Source: Arcticibacter tournemirensis (lineage in GTDB: Bacteria > Bacteroidota > Bacteroidia > Sphingobacteriales > Sphingobacteriaceae). From it: DNA of 64,000 nt. The position numbers and the translations under genes were made by a program. Shown here in pieces: positions 35,284 to 44,967 of the stretch. A model generated the notes under the pieces. It was not told where the DNA came from, did not search any database, and was given only the letters and a program-made list of their open reading frames with translations. The stretch is from positions 2,480,001 through 2,544,000 of the forward strand of contig NZ_VFPL01000001.1 of NCBI RefSeq assembly GCF_006716645.1, in the 5' to 3' direction. How positions within the stretch are numbered: the stretch's first letter is position 1; every line of letters begins with the position of its first letter.

Positions 35284-37845
35284 ATGGAAGCTAAATTTTC
35301 ACCCCGTGTCAAAGACGTAATTTCATATAGCAGGGAAGAAGCATTGCGGCTGGGACATGATTATATTGGCACCGAACACTTGTTGCTTGGTCTGATCCGT
35401 GAAGGGGATGGCATGGCAATTAAAGTATTAAAAGCGTTGGGTGTAGATACAGCACGTTTGCGTCGCTCTATAGAAGATGCGGTCAAAGGCACATCGGGGA
35501 CAACAGCAAATCTGGGGAACATTCCCCTTACTAAACAGGCAGAGAAAGTATTGAAAATTACATATCTTGAAGCAAAGATCTTTAAAAGCGATGTAATTGG
35601 TACAGAACACCTTCTGCTTTCCATCCTTCGGGATGATGATAATATTGCATCGCAGATATTATTGCAATACAATATTAATTACGATGTTTTCAAAGCTGAG
35701 GTAGAACAGAACAAGGAGGATTTCAGAGATGAAGCTCCCGGATCTGCTGCAGGGGATGACGATTTCCGTGAAGAAGAGTCATCTTTCAGCCAACCCAAAA
35801 AGGTTTCTGATATCAAATCAAAAACTCCGGTTCTTGATAACTTCGGACGTGACCTCACAAAGGCCGCAGAAGACGGCAAGCTCGATCCGATTGTTGGCCG
35901 TGATAAAGAAATTGAACGGGTGTCGCAGATCCTGTCCCGCCGAAAGAAGAATAATCCAATTCTGATTGGTGAACCAGGGGTTGGTAAATCAGCTATCGCT
36001 GAAGGACTTGCGCTAAGGATCATCCAGAGAAAGGTATCACGTGTTTTGTTTAACAAAAGAGTGGTTACCCTGGATCTCGCTTCCCTGGTAGCAGGTACAA
36101 AATACCGTGGTCAGTTTGAAGAAAGAATGAAGGCTGTAATGAATGAGCTTGAAAAATCTCCCGACGTGATCCTTTTCATCGACGAGATTCACACGATTGT
36201 TGGTGCTGGAGGTGCTTCAGGATCACTCGACGCTTCCAATATGTTCAAACCGGCTCTTGCCCGTGGTGAAATTCAATGTATAGGAGCTACTACACTAGAT
36301 GAGTATCGCCAGTACATTGAAAAAGATGGAGCGCTTGACCGTAGGTTCCAGAAGGTAATGGTCGAACCGGCCACTCCGGATGAAACTATTGAGATCCTTA
36401 ACCGCATAAAGGAAAAGTACGAAGAGCACCACGCTGTAACCTATACTCCCGAAGCGATTAATGCTTGCGTTAGTTTAACTTCGAGGTATATTACAGACAG
36501 GTTCCTTCCTGATAAAGCCATCGATGCGCTGGATGAAGCAGGTTCCAGAGTTCACCTTACCAATATCCATGTCCCTCAGGAAATCATAGATATTGAACAG
36601 AAGATTGAAGAAATCAAGGTTGAAAAGAACAAGGTAGTCCGCAGTCAGAAATACGAGGAAGCTGCAAAGCTCCGTGATACTGAAAAACACTTGCTGGAGG
36701 AACTTGATCGTGCCAAGACTTCATGGGAAGCAGAAACACGTACTAAACGATATACCGTTACAGAAGATAACGTGGCAGAAGTTGTATCGATGATGACTGG
36801 TATCCCGGTACAGAGAGTAGGGCAGACCGACAGTCAGAAATTGCTTGCCATGCCCGAAACTATGGCTGGCAAAATTATCGGACAGGAAGATGCCATTAAA
36901 AAGCTTACAAAAGCAATTCAGCGTACCAGAGCAGGACTCAAGGATCCTAAGAAACCAATCGGTTCGTTCATCTTCCTCGGTCCTACAGGAGTTGGTAAAA
37001 CAGAGTTTGCCAAAGAACTGGCCCGTTTCATGTTCGATACCGAAGATGCGCTGATCCAGATCGATATGAGTGAATACATGGAGAAATTCGCTGTATCACG
37101 ACTCGTTGGAGCGCCTCCGGGATATGTGGGATATGAAGAAGGCGGACAGCTAACTGAAAAAGTGCGCCGTAAACCGTATTCGGTAGTACTGCTTGATGAA
37201 ATTGAGAAAGCACATCCTGATGTGTTTAATATCCTGCTTCAGGTACTCGACGAAGGTCAGCTTACTGATAGTCTTGGAAGAAAAGTCGACTTCCGCAATA
37301 CTATCGTGATCATGACTTCCAACATCGGTGCCCGTCAGCTTAAAGACTTCGGACAGGGGGTAGGGTTTACCACTTCAGCGAAATCAGTACAGGCGGATAC
37401 TTACTCAAGAGGGGTTATTGAAAACGCTTTAAAACGTGCTTTTGCTCCTGAGTTTCTCAACCGTATTGACGATGTGATCGTGTTTAACTCGCTTACGAAG
37501 GAAAACATCTTCAAGATTATTGATATCGAACTGGCCGCACTTTTTGCAAGGGTACAGGCTCTCGGATATAGTATCGTCCTGACAGAGGCCGCCAAAGAGT
37601 TTATTGCCGAAAAAGGTTACGACTCTCAGTTTGGCGCCCGTCCGTTAAAGAGGGCCATTCAGAAGTACCTCGAAGATCCTGTCGCCGAAGAGATCCTTAA
37701 AGGCGAGATAGCTGAAGGTGGGGAAATGGCGGTTGACTTCGATAAAGAGGCTCAGGAGATCCGCATAGCTCCCGCCGCTGCGAAAAAGGAAAAAGAAGCG
37801 CAAATGCCCGACGGAAATCAGGAAAATAAAGCTGATGGCGAATAA
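35284..37845 (+). CDS. clpC: Clp protease ATPase subunit ClpC
   Basis: An 853-residue Hsp100 unfoldase. The N-terminal double Clp-N repeat (about 1-145) is followed by AAA+ module 1 with GEPGVGKSAIAEG, a coiled middle region holding a UVR motif (QKYEEAAKLRDTEKHLLEEL), and AAA+ module 2 with GPTGVGKTEFAKEL. A VGF tripeptide in QGVGFTTSAK fits the loop that docks ClpP. The tail is acidic and low-complexity. The middle region is that of ClpC rather than ClpB. The gene ends before a clear terminator at 37911. Confidence 0.96.
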   Translation: MEAKFSPRVKDVISYSREEALRLGHDYIGTEHLLLGLIREGDGMAIKVLKALGVDTARLRRSIEDAVKGTSGTTANLGNIPLTKQAEKVLKITYLEAKIFKSDVIGTEHLLLSILRDDDNIASQILLQYNINYDVFKAEVEQNKEDFRDEAPGSAAGDDDFREEESSFSQPKKVSDIKSKTPVLDNFGRDLTKAAEDGKLDPIVGRDKEIERVSQILSRRKKNNPILIGEPGVGKSAIAEGLALRIIQRKVSRVLFNKRVVTLDLASLVAGTKYRGQFEERMKAVMNELEKSPDVILFIDEIHTIVGAGGASGSLDASNMFKPALARGEIQCIGATTLDEYRQYIEKDGALDRRFQKVMVEPATPDETIEILNRIKEKYEEHHAVTYTPEAINACVSLTSRYITDRFLPDKAIDALDEAGSRVHLTNIHVPQEIIDIEQKIEEIKVEKNKVVRSQKYEEAAKLRDTEKHLLEELDRAKTSWEAETRTKRYTVTEDNVAEVVSMMTGIPVQRVGQTDSQKLLAMPETMAGKIIGQEDAIKKLTKAIQRTRAGLKDPKKPIGSFIFLGPTGVGKTEFAKELARFMFDTEDALIQIDMSEYMEKFAVSRLVGAPPGYVGYEEGGQLTEKVRRKPYSVVLLDEIEKAHPDVFNILLQVLDEGQLTDSLGRKVDFRNTIVIMTSNIGARQLKDFGQGVGFTTSAKSVQADTYSRGVIENALKRAFAPEFLNRIDDVIVFNSLTKENIFKIIDIELAALFARVQALGYSIVLTEAAKEFIAEKGYDSQFGARPLKRAIQKYLEDPVAEEILKGEIAEGGEMAVDFDKEAQEIRIAPAAAKKEKEAQMPDGNQENKADGE

Positions 37846-37910
37846 AATGGTCGGAACAGGTTGCTGCTGATTTGGTCAGCGATAGCAAGTTTCCCCCGAA
37901 TATAGAATAG

Positions 37911-37937
37911 AAAACCCGGTTTAGGCCGGGTTTTTTT
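37911..37937 (+). terminator. Intrinsic terminator of clpC
   Basis: A 9-bp perfect stem (AAAACCCGG and CCGGGTTTT, 6-base loop) is followed by a T tract at 37931-37937. It lies 65 bases after the clpC stop and 34 bases before the next start codon, so that gene must have its promoter overlapping or inside clpC-terminal sequence, or depend on read-through. Confidence 0.92.
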
Positions 37938-37971
37938 GTATATTTACGCGTCCCAGAGTTTAGAAAAAAGG

Positions 37972-40707
37972 ATGAGCGACGAATCTATTGATACTACGAA
38001 CGAAAGCAACGATAAATTACAAAATGTCACCACGCTTAACGGCTTATACGAAAACTGGTTTCTTGACTATGCATCCTATGTAATACTGGATAGGGCCGTA
38101 CCCCATGTAAACGACGGTTTTAAACCAGTGCAGCGCCGTATTCTTCATTCGCTGAAAGAAATGGATGATGGCCGCTTTAATAAAGCTGCCAATGTGATAG
38201 GAAATACCATGAAATATCACCCGCACGGTGATGCCTCCATTGGAGACGCCATGGTACAGATCGGTCAGAAAAACCTTCTTATCGATACACAAGGTAACTG
38301 GGGAGACCCAATGACGGGGGATTCTGCAGCAGCGCCCCGTTACATTGAAGCACGGCTTTCAAAGTTTGCCAATGAAGTTGTTTTTAATCCCGACACTACG
38401 GTATGGCAATCCAGTTATGACGGACGTAACCGCGAACCGGTTACCCTTCCTGTAAAGTTTCCTTTGCTGCTGGCTCAGGGAGCTGAAGGTATTGCCGTCG
38501 GACTGGCAACAAAAATCCTCCCACATAATTTTATTGAGTTAATTGATGCTTCTATTGAAGTGCTCAAAGGGAACAGGCCCAATCTGGTGCCCGACTTTCC
38601 TACCGGCGGTATGGCAGATTGCTCGAACTATAATGAAGGCCAGAGGGGTGGAAGGGTAAGGGTGCGCGCCCGTATCCTGGAGAGAGACAAGAAGACGCTC
38701 GCGATTACCGAGATTCCTTTCTCTACCACTACAGGAAGTTTAATAGACAGTATTATTTCGGCAAACGACAAAGGTAAGATCAAGATCAGGAAGATTGAAG
38801 ATAATACCGCTCAGAATGTCGAGATAATGGTTCATCTTGCTCCCGGTATTTCGCCAGACGTGACCATTGACGCCCTGTATGCCTTTACAGACTGTGAAGT
38901 TTCCATTTCTCCTAATACTTGCGTTATCCGCGACGATAAGCCTCATTTTATGAGTGTTAACGATATACTTATCGAGAACACTGTTAATACAAAGGACTTA
39001 TTAAAGCAGGAGCTGGAGATAAAGCTAGCTGAGCTGAAGGAGAAAATATTTTTCAGCACCCTGCTTAAGATATTTATCCAGGAAGGGATGTATAAGAATC
39101 CTGAATACGAAAATTCAGGAGCGTTCGACGCTGTAGTAGAGGTGTTGAATCGTTTGTTTGAACCTTTCTTTCCTCAGTTCTACCGTACGATAGAGCCTGA
39201 AGATTATAAAAAACTTATAGACAAGCCTATGAGCAGCATCACCCGCTTTGATGTGAAGAAGGCTGATGAGCAGATGCGGGCCCTTGAAGACGAAATTAAA
39301 GATGTTTCTCTTAAATTAAAACACCTTACAGATTATGCTATAAGCTGGTTTGAGCGTATCAGGGAAAAATACGGCAAAGGCCGTGAACGAAAAACCGAAT
39401 TACGTACATTCGATAAGGTGGAGGCAGCTCAGGTTGCCCTGGCTAACGTAAAACTGTATGTAAATAAAGCGGACGGCTTTATCGGCTCGGGACTGAAGAA
39501 GGATGACTTTGTATGCGACTGTTCGGACCTTGACGAAATCATTGTATTCAGGGAAGACGGCCGCTTCCTGGTTGTGAAAATCCAGGATAAAATATTCGTA
39601 GGTAAGGATATTGTCCATGTAGGTGTGTTCAAAAAAGGGGATGAGCGTACTGTTTACAACATGATCTACAAAGATGGTCAGAGCGGTACATCTTATATAA
39701 AACGATTTTCGGTACTCGGCGTTACCCGCGATAAGGAGTACGACCTCACAAAAGGTTCTAAAGACTCTAAGGTGCTCTACTTTACAGCTAATCCGAACGG
39801 AGAGGCTGAGGTGGTTAATGTGCAGCTGAAGCCTCATACGAAGCTTAAAAAGCTGAATATTGATATTGACTTCTCGGAGATTGCCATTAAAGGCCGGAGC
39901 TCTATGGGTAACATCGTTACCAAGTATCCTGTTAAGAAAATTCTGTTGAAGTCTAAAGGTATTTCTACTCTTTCCGGCAGGAAGATATGGTTCGACGATG
40001 TACTCAGACGACTGAACGTAGATGGAAGAGGTAAGTATCTTGGAGAGTTTGATGGGGCCGATAAAATCCTAACCGTTCTTAGTACAGGCGCTTATGAACT
40101 GTCGTCATTCGACCTGACCAATCACTTCGACGACAAGATGACCCTCATAGAAAAGTATGATCCTGAGAAGGTTTATACGGTGATCCATCTGGACGGGAAG
40201 TCGAAGAACTATTATGTAAAGCGTTTTACCTTCGACGATCTGGCCATTGGCAGGCAGATGAGCATCATCAATGAAGAACCGGGCTCGAAGATGATCCTGA
40301 TATCGGGAGCTGCGCAGCCCGTTGTACATCTTGATCTGCTAAAAGGAAAATCGTTGACTCCTGAAACGGCAGAGATCAACCTTGCTGATGCTATTGACGT
40401 GAAAGGTATGAAGGCGCAGGGTAATAAACTCTCGCCGCATGAGGTGAAGAAAATTGAACTTATTGCCGAACACGATGATGAGGAAGATGTACCAGATCCT
40501 GTAGCGGAGACTCCATTAAAAGCGGTAGTACTTGCTGAAGAACAGGATATCGAGGCTGAAAAAGAGGTTGTAACGAAAGATGATGACACGGCAGCGCCCG
40601 TGGTAAGTCCTGAAGTTGAAGAGAAGCCGAAGAAGAAAATTGATTTCGAAATAACCAACCCTGACGATATCGATATTGACGACAAGGGGCAACTGGGCTT
40701 ATTCTGA
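37972..40707 (+). CDS. parC: DNA topoisomerase IV subunit A (type IIA, GyrA/ParC family)
   Basis: With the ATG at 37972 the protein has 911 residues; an earlier in-frame TTG at 37936 lies in the clpC terminator. The catalytic tyrosine is Y124 in APRYIEARLS. The winged-helix region (VPHVNDGFKPVQRRILHSL, YHPHGDASI) and tower domain are followed by a beta-pinwheel (about 480-790) and an acidic tail. Together with a ParE subunit not seen here it decatenates DNA. The pinwheel lacks an obvious GyrA box, in keeping with ParC rather than GyrA. The stop codon lies inside a 12-bp inverted repeat. Confidence 0.9.
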   Translation: MSDESIDTTNESNDKLQNVTTLNGLYENWFLDYASYVILDRAVPHVNDGFKPVQRRILHSLKEMDDGRFNKAANVIGNTMKYHPHGDASIGDAMVQIGQKNLLIDTQGNWGDPMTGDSAAAPRYIEARLSKFANEVVFNPDTTVWQSSYDGRNREPVTLPVKFPLLLAQGAEGIAVGLATKILPHNFIELIDASIEVLKGNRPNLVPDFPTGGMADCSNYNEGQRGGRVRVRARILERDKKTLAITEIPFSTTTGSLIDSIISANDKGKIKIRKIEDNTAQNVEIMVHLAPGISPDVTIDALYAFTDCEVSISPNTCVIRDDKPHFMSVNDILIENTVNTKDLLKQELEIKLAELKEKIFFSTLLKIFIQEGMYKNPEYENSGAFDAVVEVLNRLFEPFFPQFYRTIEPEDYKKLIDKPMSSITRFDVKKADEQMRALEDEIKDVSLKLKHLTDYAISWFERIREKYGKGRERKTELRTFDKVEAAQVALANVKLYVNKADGFIGSGLKKDDFVCDCSDLDEIIVFREDGRFLVVKIQDKIFVGKDIVHVGVFKKGDERTVYNMIYKDGQSGTSYIKRFSVLGVTRDKEYDLTKGSKDSKVLYFTANPNGEAEVVNVQLKPHTKLKKLNIDIDFSEIAIKGRSSMGNIVTKYPVKKILLKSKGISTLSGRKIWFDDVLRRLNVDGRGKYLGEFDGADKILTVLSTGAYELSSFDLTNHFDDKMTLIEKYDPEKVYTVIHLDGKSKNYYVKRFTFDDLAIGRQMSIINEEPGSKMILISGAAQPVVHLDLLKGKSLTPETAEINLADAIDVKGMKAQGNKLSPHEVKKIELIAEHDDEEDVPDPVAETPLKAVVLAEEQDIEAEKEVVTKDDDTAAPVVSPEVEEKPKKKIDFEITNPDDIDIDDKGQLGLF

Positions 40708-40729
40708 CAGCTGGAAGAGCTGTCAGAAT
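40701..40729 (+). terminator. Perfect 12-bp inverted repeat spanning the parC stop codon
   Basis: Arms ATTCTGACAGCT and AGCTGTCAGAAT with a 5-base loop; the stop TGA at 40705-40707 lies inside the left arm. There is no T tract, so termination is uncertain. A heptad word array begins 4 bases later. Confidence 0.6.
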
Positions 40730-40733
40730 AAGC

Positions 40734-40835
40734 TGCGGTTAGCAGTCGGCTATTGGCAGTTGGCTTTTTGAAATCGCTAAATAATAATCAGCTAAAACAA
40801 GCCAATTGCCAACCGCCAATTGCCAACAGCTATTT
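40734..40835. repeat. Two complementary heptad word arrays between parC and msrA
   Basis: Seven-base units sharing G and C at positions 2-3 occupy 40734-40768 (for example GGCTATT, GGCAGTT). A second run at 40801-40835 has GCCAATT twice, GCCAACC and GCCAACA, the complement of the first. The second run reaches the msrA stop codon. About 30 AT-rich bases lie between them. Confidence 0.7.
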
Positions 40836-41366
40836 CATTATTTTCTCCCTGAAGCTTTCTGTGAATTTCGCGAGCTTGGGTTGAATTACAAACAAGCAGT
40901 AGGGCTTTGCTGTATTTTGTATGTAATAGTTCTGATGATACTCTTCGGCCCGGTAAAAATCGGTTACCGGCGCAATCTCGGTAACTATCGGTTTGTCGTA
41001 TACGAGTTCTTTGGTAAGATCATCAATCATTTTCAGTGAGGCCTCCTTCTGTTCCTGATTATGGAAAAAGATAACCGAGCGGTACTGTGTGCCGGTATCA
41101 TTCCCCTGCCGGTTAAGCGTGGTAGGGTCGTGGGTTTTAAAAAAGACAAGCAGTAGATCTTCAAAAGAAATGATTTCAGGATCATAATCAAGTTGAATGA
41201 CTTCAGCATGACCTGTGGTGCCACTGCACACGTCCAGGTACGATGGGTCGGGCGTTTCTCCCCCCATGTATCCTGATACTACATTCGAAACACCCTGAAG
41301 TGCCTGGAAAACTGCTTCGGTACACCAAAAACATCCGGCTCCAAAAGTTGCTTTTTCTAACGCCAT
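40830..41366 (-). CDS. msrA: Peptide methionine-S-sulfoxide reductase MsrA
   Basis: A 178-residue MsrA with the catalytic motif GCFWC (C12) followed by TEAVFQALQGV and GHAEVIQLDYDPE. It reduces methionine-S-sulfoxide in proteins. There is no signal peptide, so it should act in the cytoplasm. It is a single gene, convergent with parC, and its end lies in the heptad array. Confidence 0.97.
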   Translation of the reverse strand: MALEKATFGAGCFWCTEAVFQALQGVSNVVSGYMGGETPDPSYLDVCSGTTGHAEVIQLDYDPEIISFEDLLLVFFKTHDPTTLNRQGNDTGTQYRSVIFFHNQEQKEASLKMIDDLTKELVYDKPIVTEIAPVTDFYRAEEYHQNYYIQNTAKPYCLFVIQPKLAKFTESFREKIMK

Positions 41367-41454
41367 TTCTATTGTTTTAACAGATGATATTTAAACTCAC
41401 ATCAATGGCTCAAGAACCGCGCCAGTCAGCCGCATTCACCCTTCCTCTATAGCC

Positions 41455-43782
41455 TCATTTTCGGGCATCCTGCATTGGATTCGAACCTTCAGAAGAACCT
41501 CTTATAGACTGCTTTTGTTTGAACAACTCAAATCTTGATGGCTGATACTGGCGGGGCCAGCTGTTATTGGATTCATCAATGTCTGCCGTTTCCCTGTAAG
41601 GGTCCAATTTTACCGATACCACGTCTTTATCTTTAGCAAATACCCTGGTTACGTTATTCTCATCTTTTCGCCAGATATAGGCCGGAATACGTTCTACCTC
41701 CTTTGATCCGTCTGCATATGTCCATTCAATGATTATAGGCATTACCAGGCCTCCTATATTAGAAAAGCTTAGTTCGTAGAAGTTCTTTTTGCTGTTATAC
41801 AATTCTTTTTCTTCGGCAGTCAGAGAGTTATAATAGTCATTAAAGCTTTCCACCGAATTGGCCCTAACTTCGAAGCGGTCGAACTTGTTGTAAAAATCCT
41901 TCAGAGAAGTGTCCTGATCAATTGCAAACTTTATTCCTGCCGCGCGGTTGCGTTCTCTGCCGATATCATAAAGCCCGCTTTCATATTCTTTCTTGTCTTC
42001 CTTGTTCTCAATGGCCGGATCCTTCGTATTCATCCTATAATGCTTTACATTATCAATTGCAATATCCACAGGGTCAATGCCGTAAAACCAGCCACGCCAG
42101 AACCAGTCGAGGTCAACCGCAGACGCATCTTCCATTGTCCTGAAGAAGTCGGAAGGAGTGGGGTGTTTAAACTTCCATCTTCGTGCGTATTCCTTAAATG
42201 CATAATCGAACAGTTCACGGCCCATCACAGTCTCTCTCAGGATGTTCAAAGCGGTGGCCGGTTTGGCATAAGCATTCGGACCAAAATTTATAATGTTCTC
42301 GGAGTTCGTCATGACGGGCTCAAGCTGATCTTTAGGGAGCTTCATATAATCTACGATCTTATGAGCAGGCCCGCGTTGCGAAGGATAGTTGTTGTCCCAT
42401 TCCTGTTCAGTCAGAAACTGGCAAAAAGTATTCAGTCCCTCGTCCATCCAGGTCCACTGCCGCTCATCCGAATTAACGATCATTGGAAAGAAGTTGTGTC
42501 CAACTTCATGAATGATCACGCCGATCATTCCATATTTTATCGCTTCAGAGTAGGTGCCATCTTTCTCTGCTCGGCCGTAGTTAAAACAGATCATCGGGTA
42601 CTCCATACCATTAGCCGCTTCCACAGATATTGCTACAGGGTAGGGGTAAGGAACAGTATATTTTGAATACGTTTTAAGGGTGTGAGCCACCACTTTCGTG
42701 GAATATTTGCGGTAAAGAGGATATGCTTCGGGACCATAATACGACATAGCCATGGTTTTTTTACCATCTATGTACGTAGCCATGGCATCCCATACCAGCC
42801 GTCTTGAAGCCACAAACGCGAAGTCTCGAACGTTAGTAGCCACGTAGGTCCAGGTTTTCTTAGCCTTTGATTTTTGTCCCATCGCCTTTTTAGCTTCGGT
42901 GAGATTCACTATTTCTACAGGTTCCTTAGCCGACTGTGCAGATTTCCAGCGGCTAAGTTGTGTTGACGAAAGTACCTGTGCATAGTTCTGACACTCACCT
43001 GTTGCACCAATAACGTGATCTGCAGGTACAGTGATATTTACCTTGAAGTTGCCGAATGGCAATGCGAACTCACCGGCTCCGATAAACTGCTTGTTCTGCC
43101 ATCCCTGAAAGTCGGAGTAAACCGCCAGACGCGGATACCATTGTGTTATAGTATACAGATAGTTTCCATCTTCGGCAAAGTATTCATACCCACCGCGGCC
43201 GCCGACGGTCATTCTGTTAGGAATATTATAATACCACGAAATCTTAAACTGGATCCTGCTGTTCGGCTGAAGTGTAGAAGGAAGGTCGATGCGCATCATT
43301 GTGTGGTTTATAACATACTTCAGCGCGTTCCCCCGTTCATCGCTTACTTTCAGTATTTTAACTCCCAGATCTTCGTTGAACCCGATGATCCGTTTCAGAT
43401 CCATGTAGTTCATCTGTTCTTTGAGGCTACTGCTGTTTATCTTATTGTTATCGTTATTCGGATCATGCTGATTTTCGTCCAACTGGATCCATAAGTAAGT
43501 TAGCGGATCAGGCGAGTTGTTAAAGTATGTGATCGTTTCATTTCCTGTGATGCGCTGCTTGCTGTCGTCAAGTTCAACATCGATCAGATAATCTGCACGC
43601 TGTTGCCAGTAATGCGGACCGGGAGCTCCCGAAGCAGAGCGGTACATATTCGGGTCCTGAAGTATCTGTCCCAACTGCTCGAACTTATTTCCATGATTTG
43701 ATCCCGGATTGTTTTGACTCTGTGAGAACGCGGCATCCCAGATCAGAATACCAAGTAGAATAGATAGAATACGTTGCTTCAT
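41455..43782 (-). CDS. M1-family metallopeptidase, secreted
   Basis: The ATG at 43782 gives 775 residues with a signal peptide (MKQRILSILLGILIWDAAFS); a longer frame from 43869 runs into the upstream gene and is rejected. The zinc site is HEVGHN (H425, E426, H429) with the third ligand E448 in WMDEGLNTF, the classical spacing of M1 aminopeptidases. The GAMEN-like exopeptidase motif is seen as NGMEY. The C terminus (about 590-775) is beta-rich with no recognised domain. The start lies 3 bases after the HupE/UreJ gene, so the two are co-transcribed. Confidence 0.92.
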   Translation of the reverse strand: MKQRILSILLGILIWDAAFSQSQNNPGSNHGNKFEQLGQILQDPNMYRSASGAPGPHYWQQRADYLIDVELDDSKQRITGNETITYFNNSPDPLTYLWIQLDENQHDPNNDNNKINSSSLKEQMNYMDLKRIIGFNEDLGVKILKVSDERGNALKYVINHTMMRIDLPSTLQPNSRIQFKISWYYNIPNRMTVGGRGGYEYFAEDGNYLYTITQWYPRLAVYSDFQGWQNKQFIGAGEFALPFGNFKVNITVPADHVIGATGECQNYAQVLSSTQLSRWKSAQSAKEPVEIVNLTEAKKAMGQKSKAKKTWTYVATNVRDFAFVASRRLVWDAMATYIDGKKTMAMSYYGPEAYPLYRKYSTKVVAHTLKTYSKYTVPYPYPVAISVEAANGMEYPMICFNYGRAEKDGTYSEAIKYGMIGVIIHEVGHNFFPMIVNSDERQWTWMDEGLNTFCQFLTEQEWDNNYPSQRGPAHKIVDYMKLPKDQLEPVMTNSENIINFGPNAYAKPATALNILRETVMGRELFDYAFKEYARRWKFKHPTPSDFFRTMEDASAVDLDWFWRGWFYGIDPVDIAIDNVKHYRMNTKDPAIENKEDKKEYESGLYDIGRERNRAAGIKFAIDQDTSLKDFYNKFDRFEVRANSVESFNDYYNSLTAEEKELYNSKKNFYELSFSNIGGLVMPIIIEWTYADGSKEVERIPAYIWRKDENNVTRVFAKDKDVVSVKLDPYRETADIDESNNSWPRQYQPSRFELFKQKQSIRGSSEGSNPMQDARK

Positions 43783-43784
43783 TA

Positions 43785-44375
43785 TTATTGATGTATAAAA
43801 CTTGTTAAACGCTCCGCCGCCATATAAAAGGCAACTCCAAAGATTATCGTCGATAAGGTCACGCTCCATTTGCTCCGCGGCACCTTTAGTAGGTGAATAA
43901 TAGCGTACGTTAATAGCAGTACCGTAACAACTATTGCCACCTGGCCCGCTTCCAGTCCCAGATTGAAAGCCAGGAGCTCTGCAACAATATTATTGCTTTT
44001 TCCCAGGAGACTTTTAAGATAGTTAGAAAACCCCATTCCGTGAATTAATCCAAATAGGAGGGCCATGACGTATTTAAACGAAAAATAAGCCGATCTTTGC
44101 TCTCTGTTAATAATATTGTATAGAGCTGTCAGTATGATCGTTACCGGTATTAAAAACTCTGTTATTGTTGCGGGTACACCGATCCGGTCGAAAACACTGA
44201 GTGCGAGGGTGACGGTATGTCCTACTGTAAAAGCGGTAACAAGGATCAATACCTTACGCCAGTCTTTTAAGGAGTATATGCCGCACAAAGCTGCCACAAA
44301 CAGTATATGGTCATAGCCCTGCCAGTCGAGTATATGCTGCCAGCCCAGTTCAAAGTATAGAGGAAAGTCCTGCAT
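43785..44375 (-). CDS. HupE/UreJ-family membrane protein
   Basis: A 196-residue protein with six to seven hydrophobic segments and the family block WQHILDWQGYDHILFVAAL at the N terminus, followed by GHTVTLAL and GLIHGMGFSNYL with conserved histidines. HupE/UreJ members are thought to move nickel or related metals, but no hydrogenase or urease genes are near; here it sits between a DUF6702 gene and an M1 peptidase, an arrangement seen in several Bacteroidota. The role is therefore open. Confidence 0.88.
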   Translation of the reverse strand: MQDFPLYFELGWQHILDWQGYDHILFVAALCGIYSLKDWRKVLILVTAFTVGHTVTLALSVFDRIGVPATITEFLIPVTIILTALYNIINREQRSAYFSFKYVMALLFGLIHGMGFSNYLKSLLGKSNNIVAELLAFNLGLEAGQVAIVVTVLLLTYAIIHLLKVPRSKWSVTLSTIIFGVAFYMAAERLTSFIHQ

Positions 44376-44455
44376 TCGCTGTTCTTTTCGTATTTTTGCG
44401 TTAATAATACTACTTTTTTAAGAATCTGTAATTAATAAATCTCTTTTTTTTGAAT

Positions 44456-44929
44456 ATGTTACATGTACTTCTGCTTTTTATAAATTTTTTACATCCGTTT
44501 TATGTTAGTGTTACCGAGATAAGACACAACGAACGAAATAAAACACTTGAAGTGAGCAGCAGAATGTTCTTTGATGATTTCGAAGCTGCACTCGAGAAAC
44601 AATATCATGTTAAGATCGATATTTTAAAGCCGTCGGATAAAAAGGTAGTTGATAAGCTGATTGATGACTATATCAGAAAACATTTGGTCCTGACGGTTGA
44701 GGGGAAAAAGGTATCCCTTCAATATACAGGCTATGAAATAGAAGAAGACGGAGCGTGGTGCTATTTCACCGTCCCAAATGTGAATAAGTTAAACAAGGTG
44801 GTCGTCGTCGATAATATTCTGTTTGAAGAGCATTCATCCCAGATTAATATGATCCACGTTATTGCCGCCGGTACCCGAAAAAGTACCAAGCTAGATAATC
44901 CAAAAGATCAAGCGGTATTTTCATTTTGA
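44456..44929 (+). CDS. DUF6702-family secreted protein
   Basis: A 157-residue protein starting at ATG 44456 (an earlier in-frame TTG is at 44450). A signal peptide-like N terminus (MLHVLLLFINFLHPFYVSVT) is followed by TEIRHNERNKTLEVSSRMFFDDFEAALE, split here as TEIRHNERNKTLEVSS and RMFFDDFEAALE, the pattern of DUF6702. It is divergent from HupE/UreJ, with which this family commonly occurs. Function unknown, presumably periplasmic. Its stop is inside a 19-bp inverted repeat. Confidence 0.8.
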   Translation: MLHVLLLFINFLHPFYVSVTEIRHNERNKTLEVSSRMFFDDFEAALEKQYHVKIDILKPSDKKVVDKLIDDYIRKHLVLTVEGKKVSLQYTGYEIEEDGAWCYFTVPNVNKLNKVVVVDNILFEEHSSQINMIHVIAAGTRKSTKLDNPKDQAVFSF

Positions 44930-44967
44930 GTGTAGCAGACAGATGTCCGCTACACTCAAAATGAAAA
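44918..44967. terminator. Perfect 19-bp inverted repeat spanning the DUF6702 gene stop
   Basis: Two perfectly complementary 19-base arms lie at 44918-44936 and 44949-44967, separated by 12 bases. The stop codon at 44927-44929 is inside the left arm. The right arm is followed at once by a heptad array. The arm ends in four A or T, so it could work as a two-way terminator. Confidence 0.75.

Noticed and set aside
42040-42666. A 208-codon plus-strand frame inside the M1 peptidase gene
   Set aside because: It is antisense to conserved zinc-site coding sequence and shows no recognisable protein features.
43783-43869. N-terminal extension of the M1 peptidase to 43869
   Set aside because: It would overlap the HupE/UreJ gene and place 29 residues before a normal signal peptide; the ATG at 43782 is preferred.
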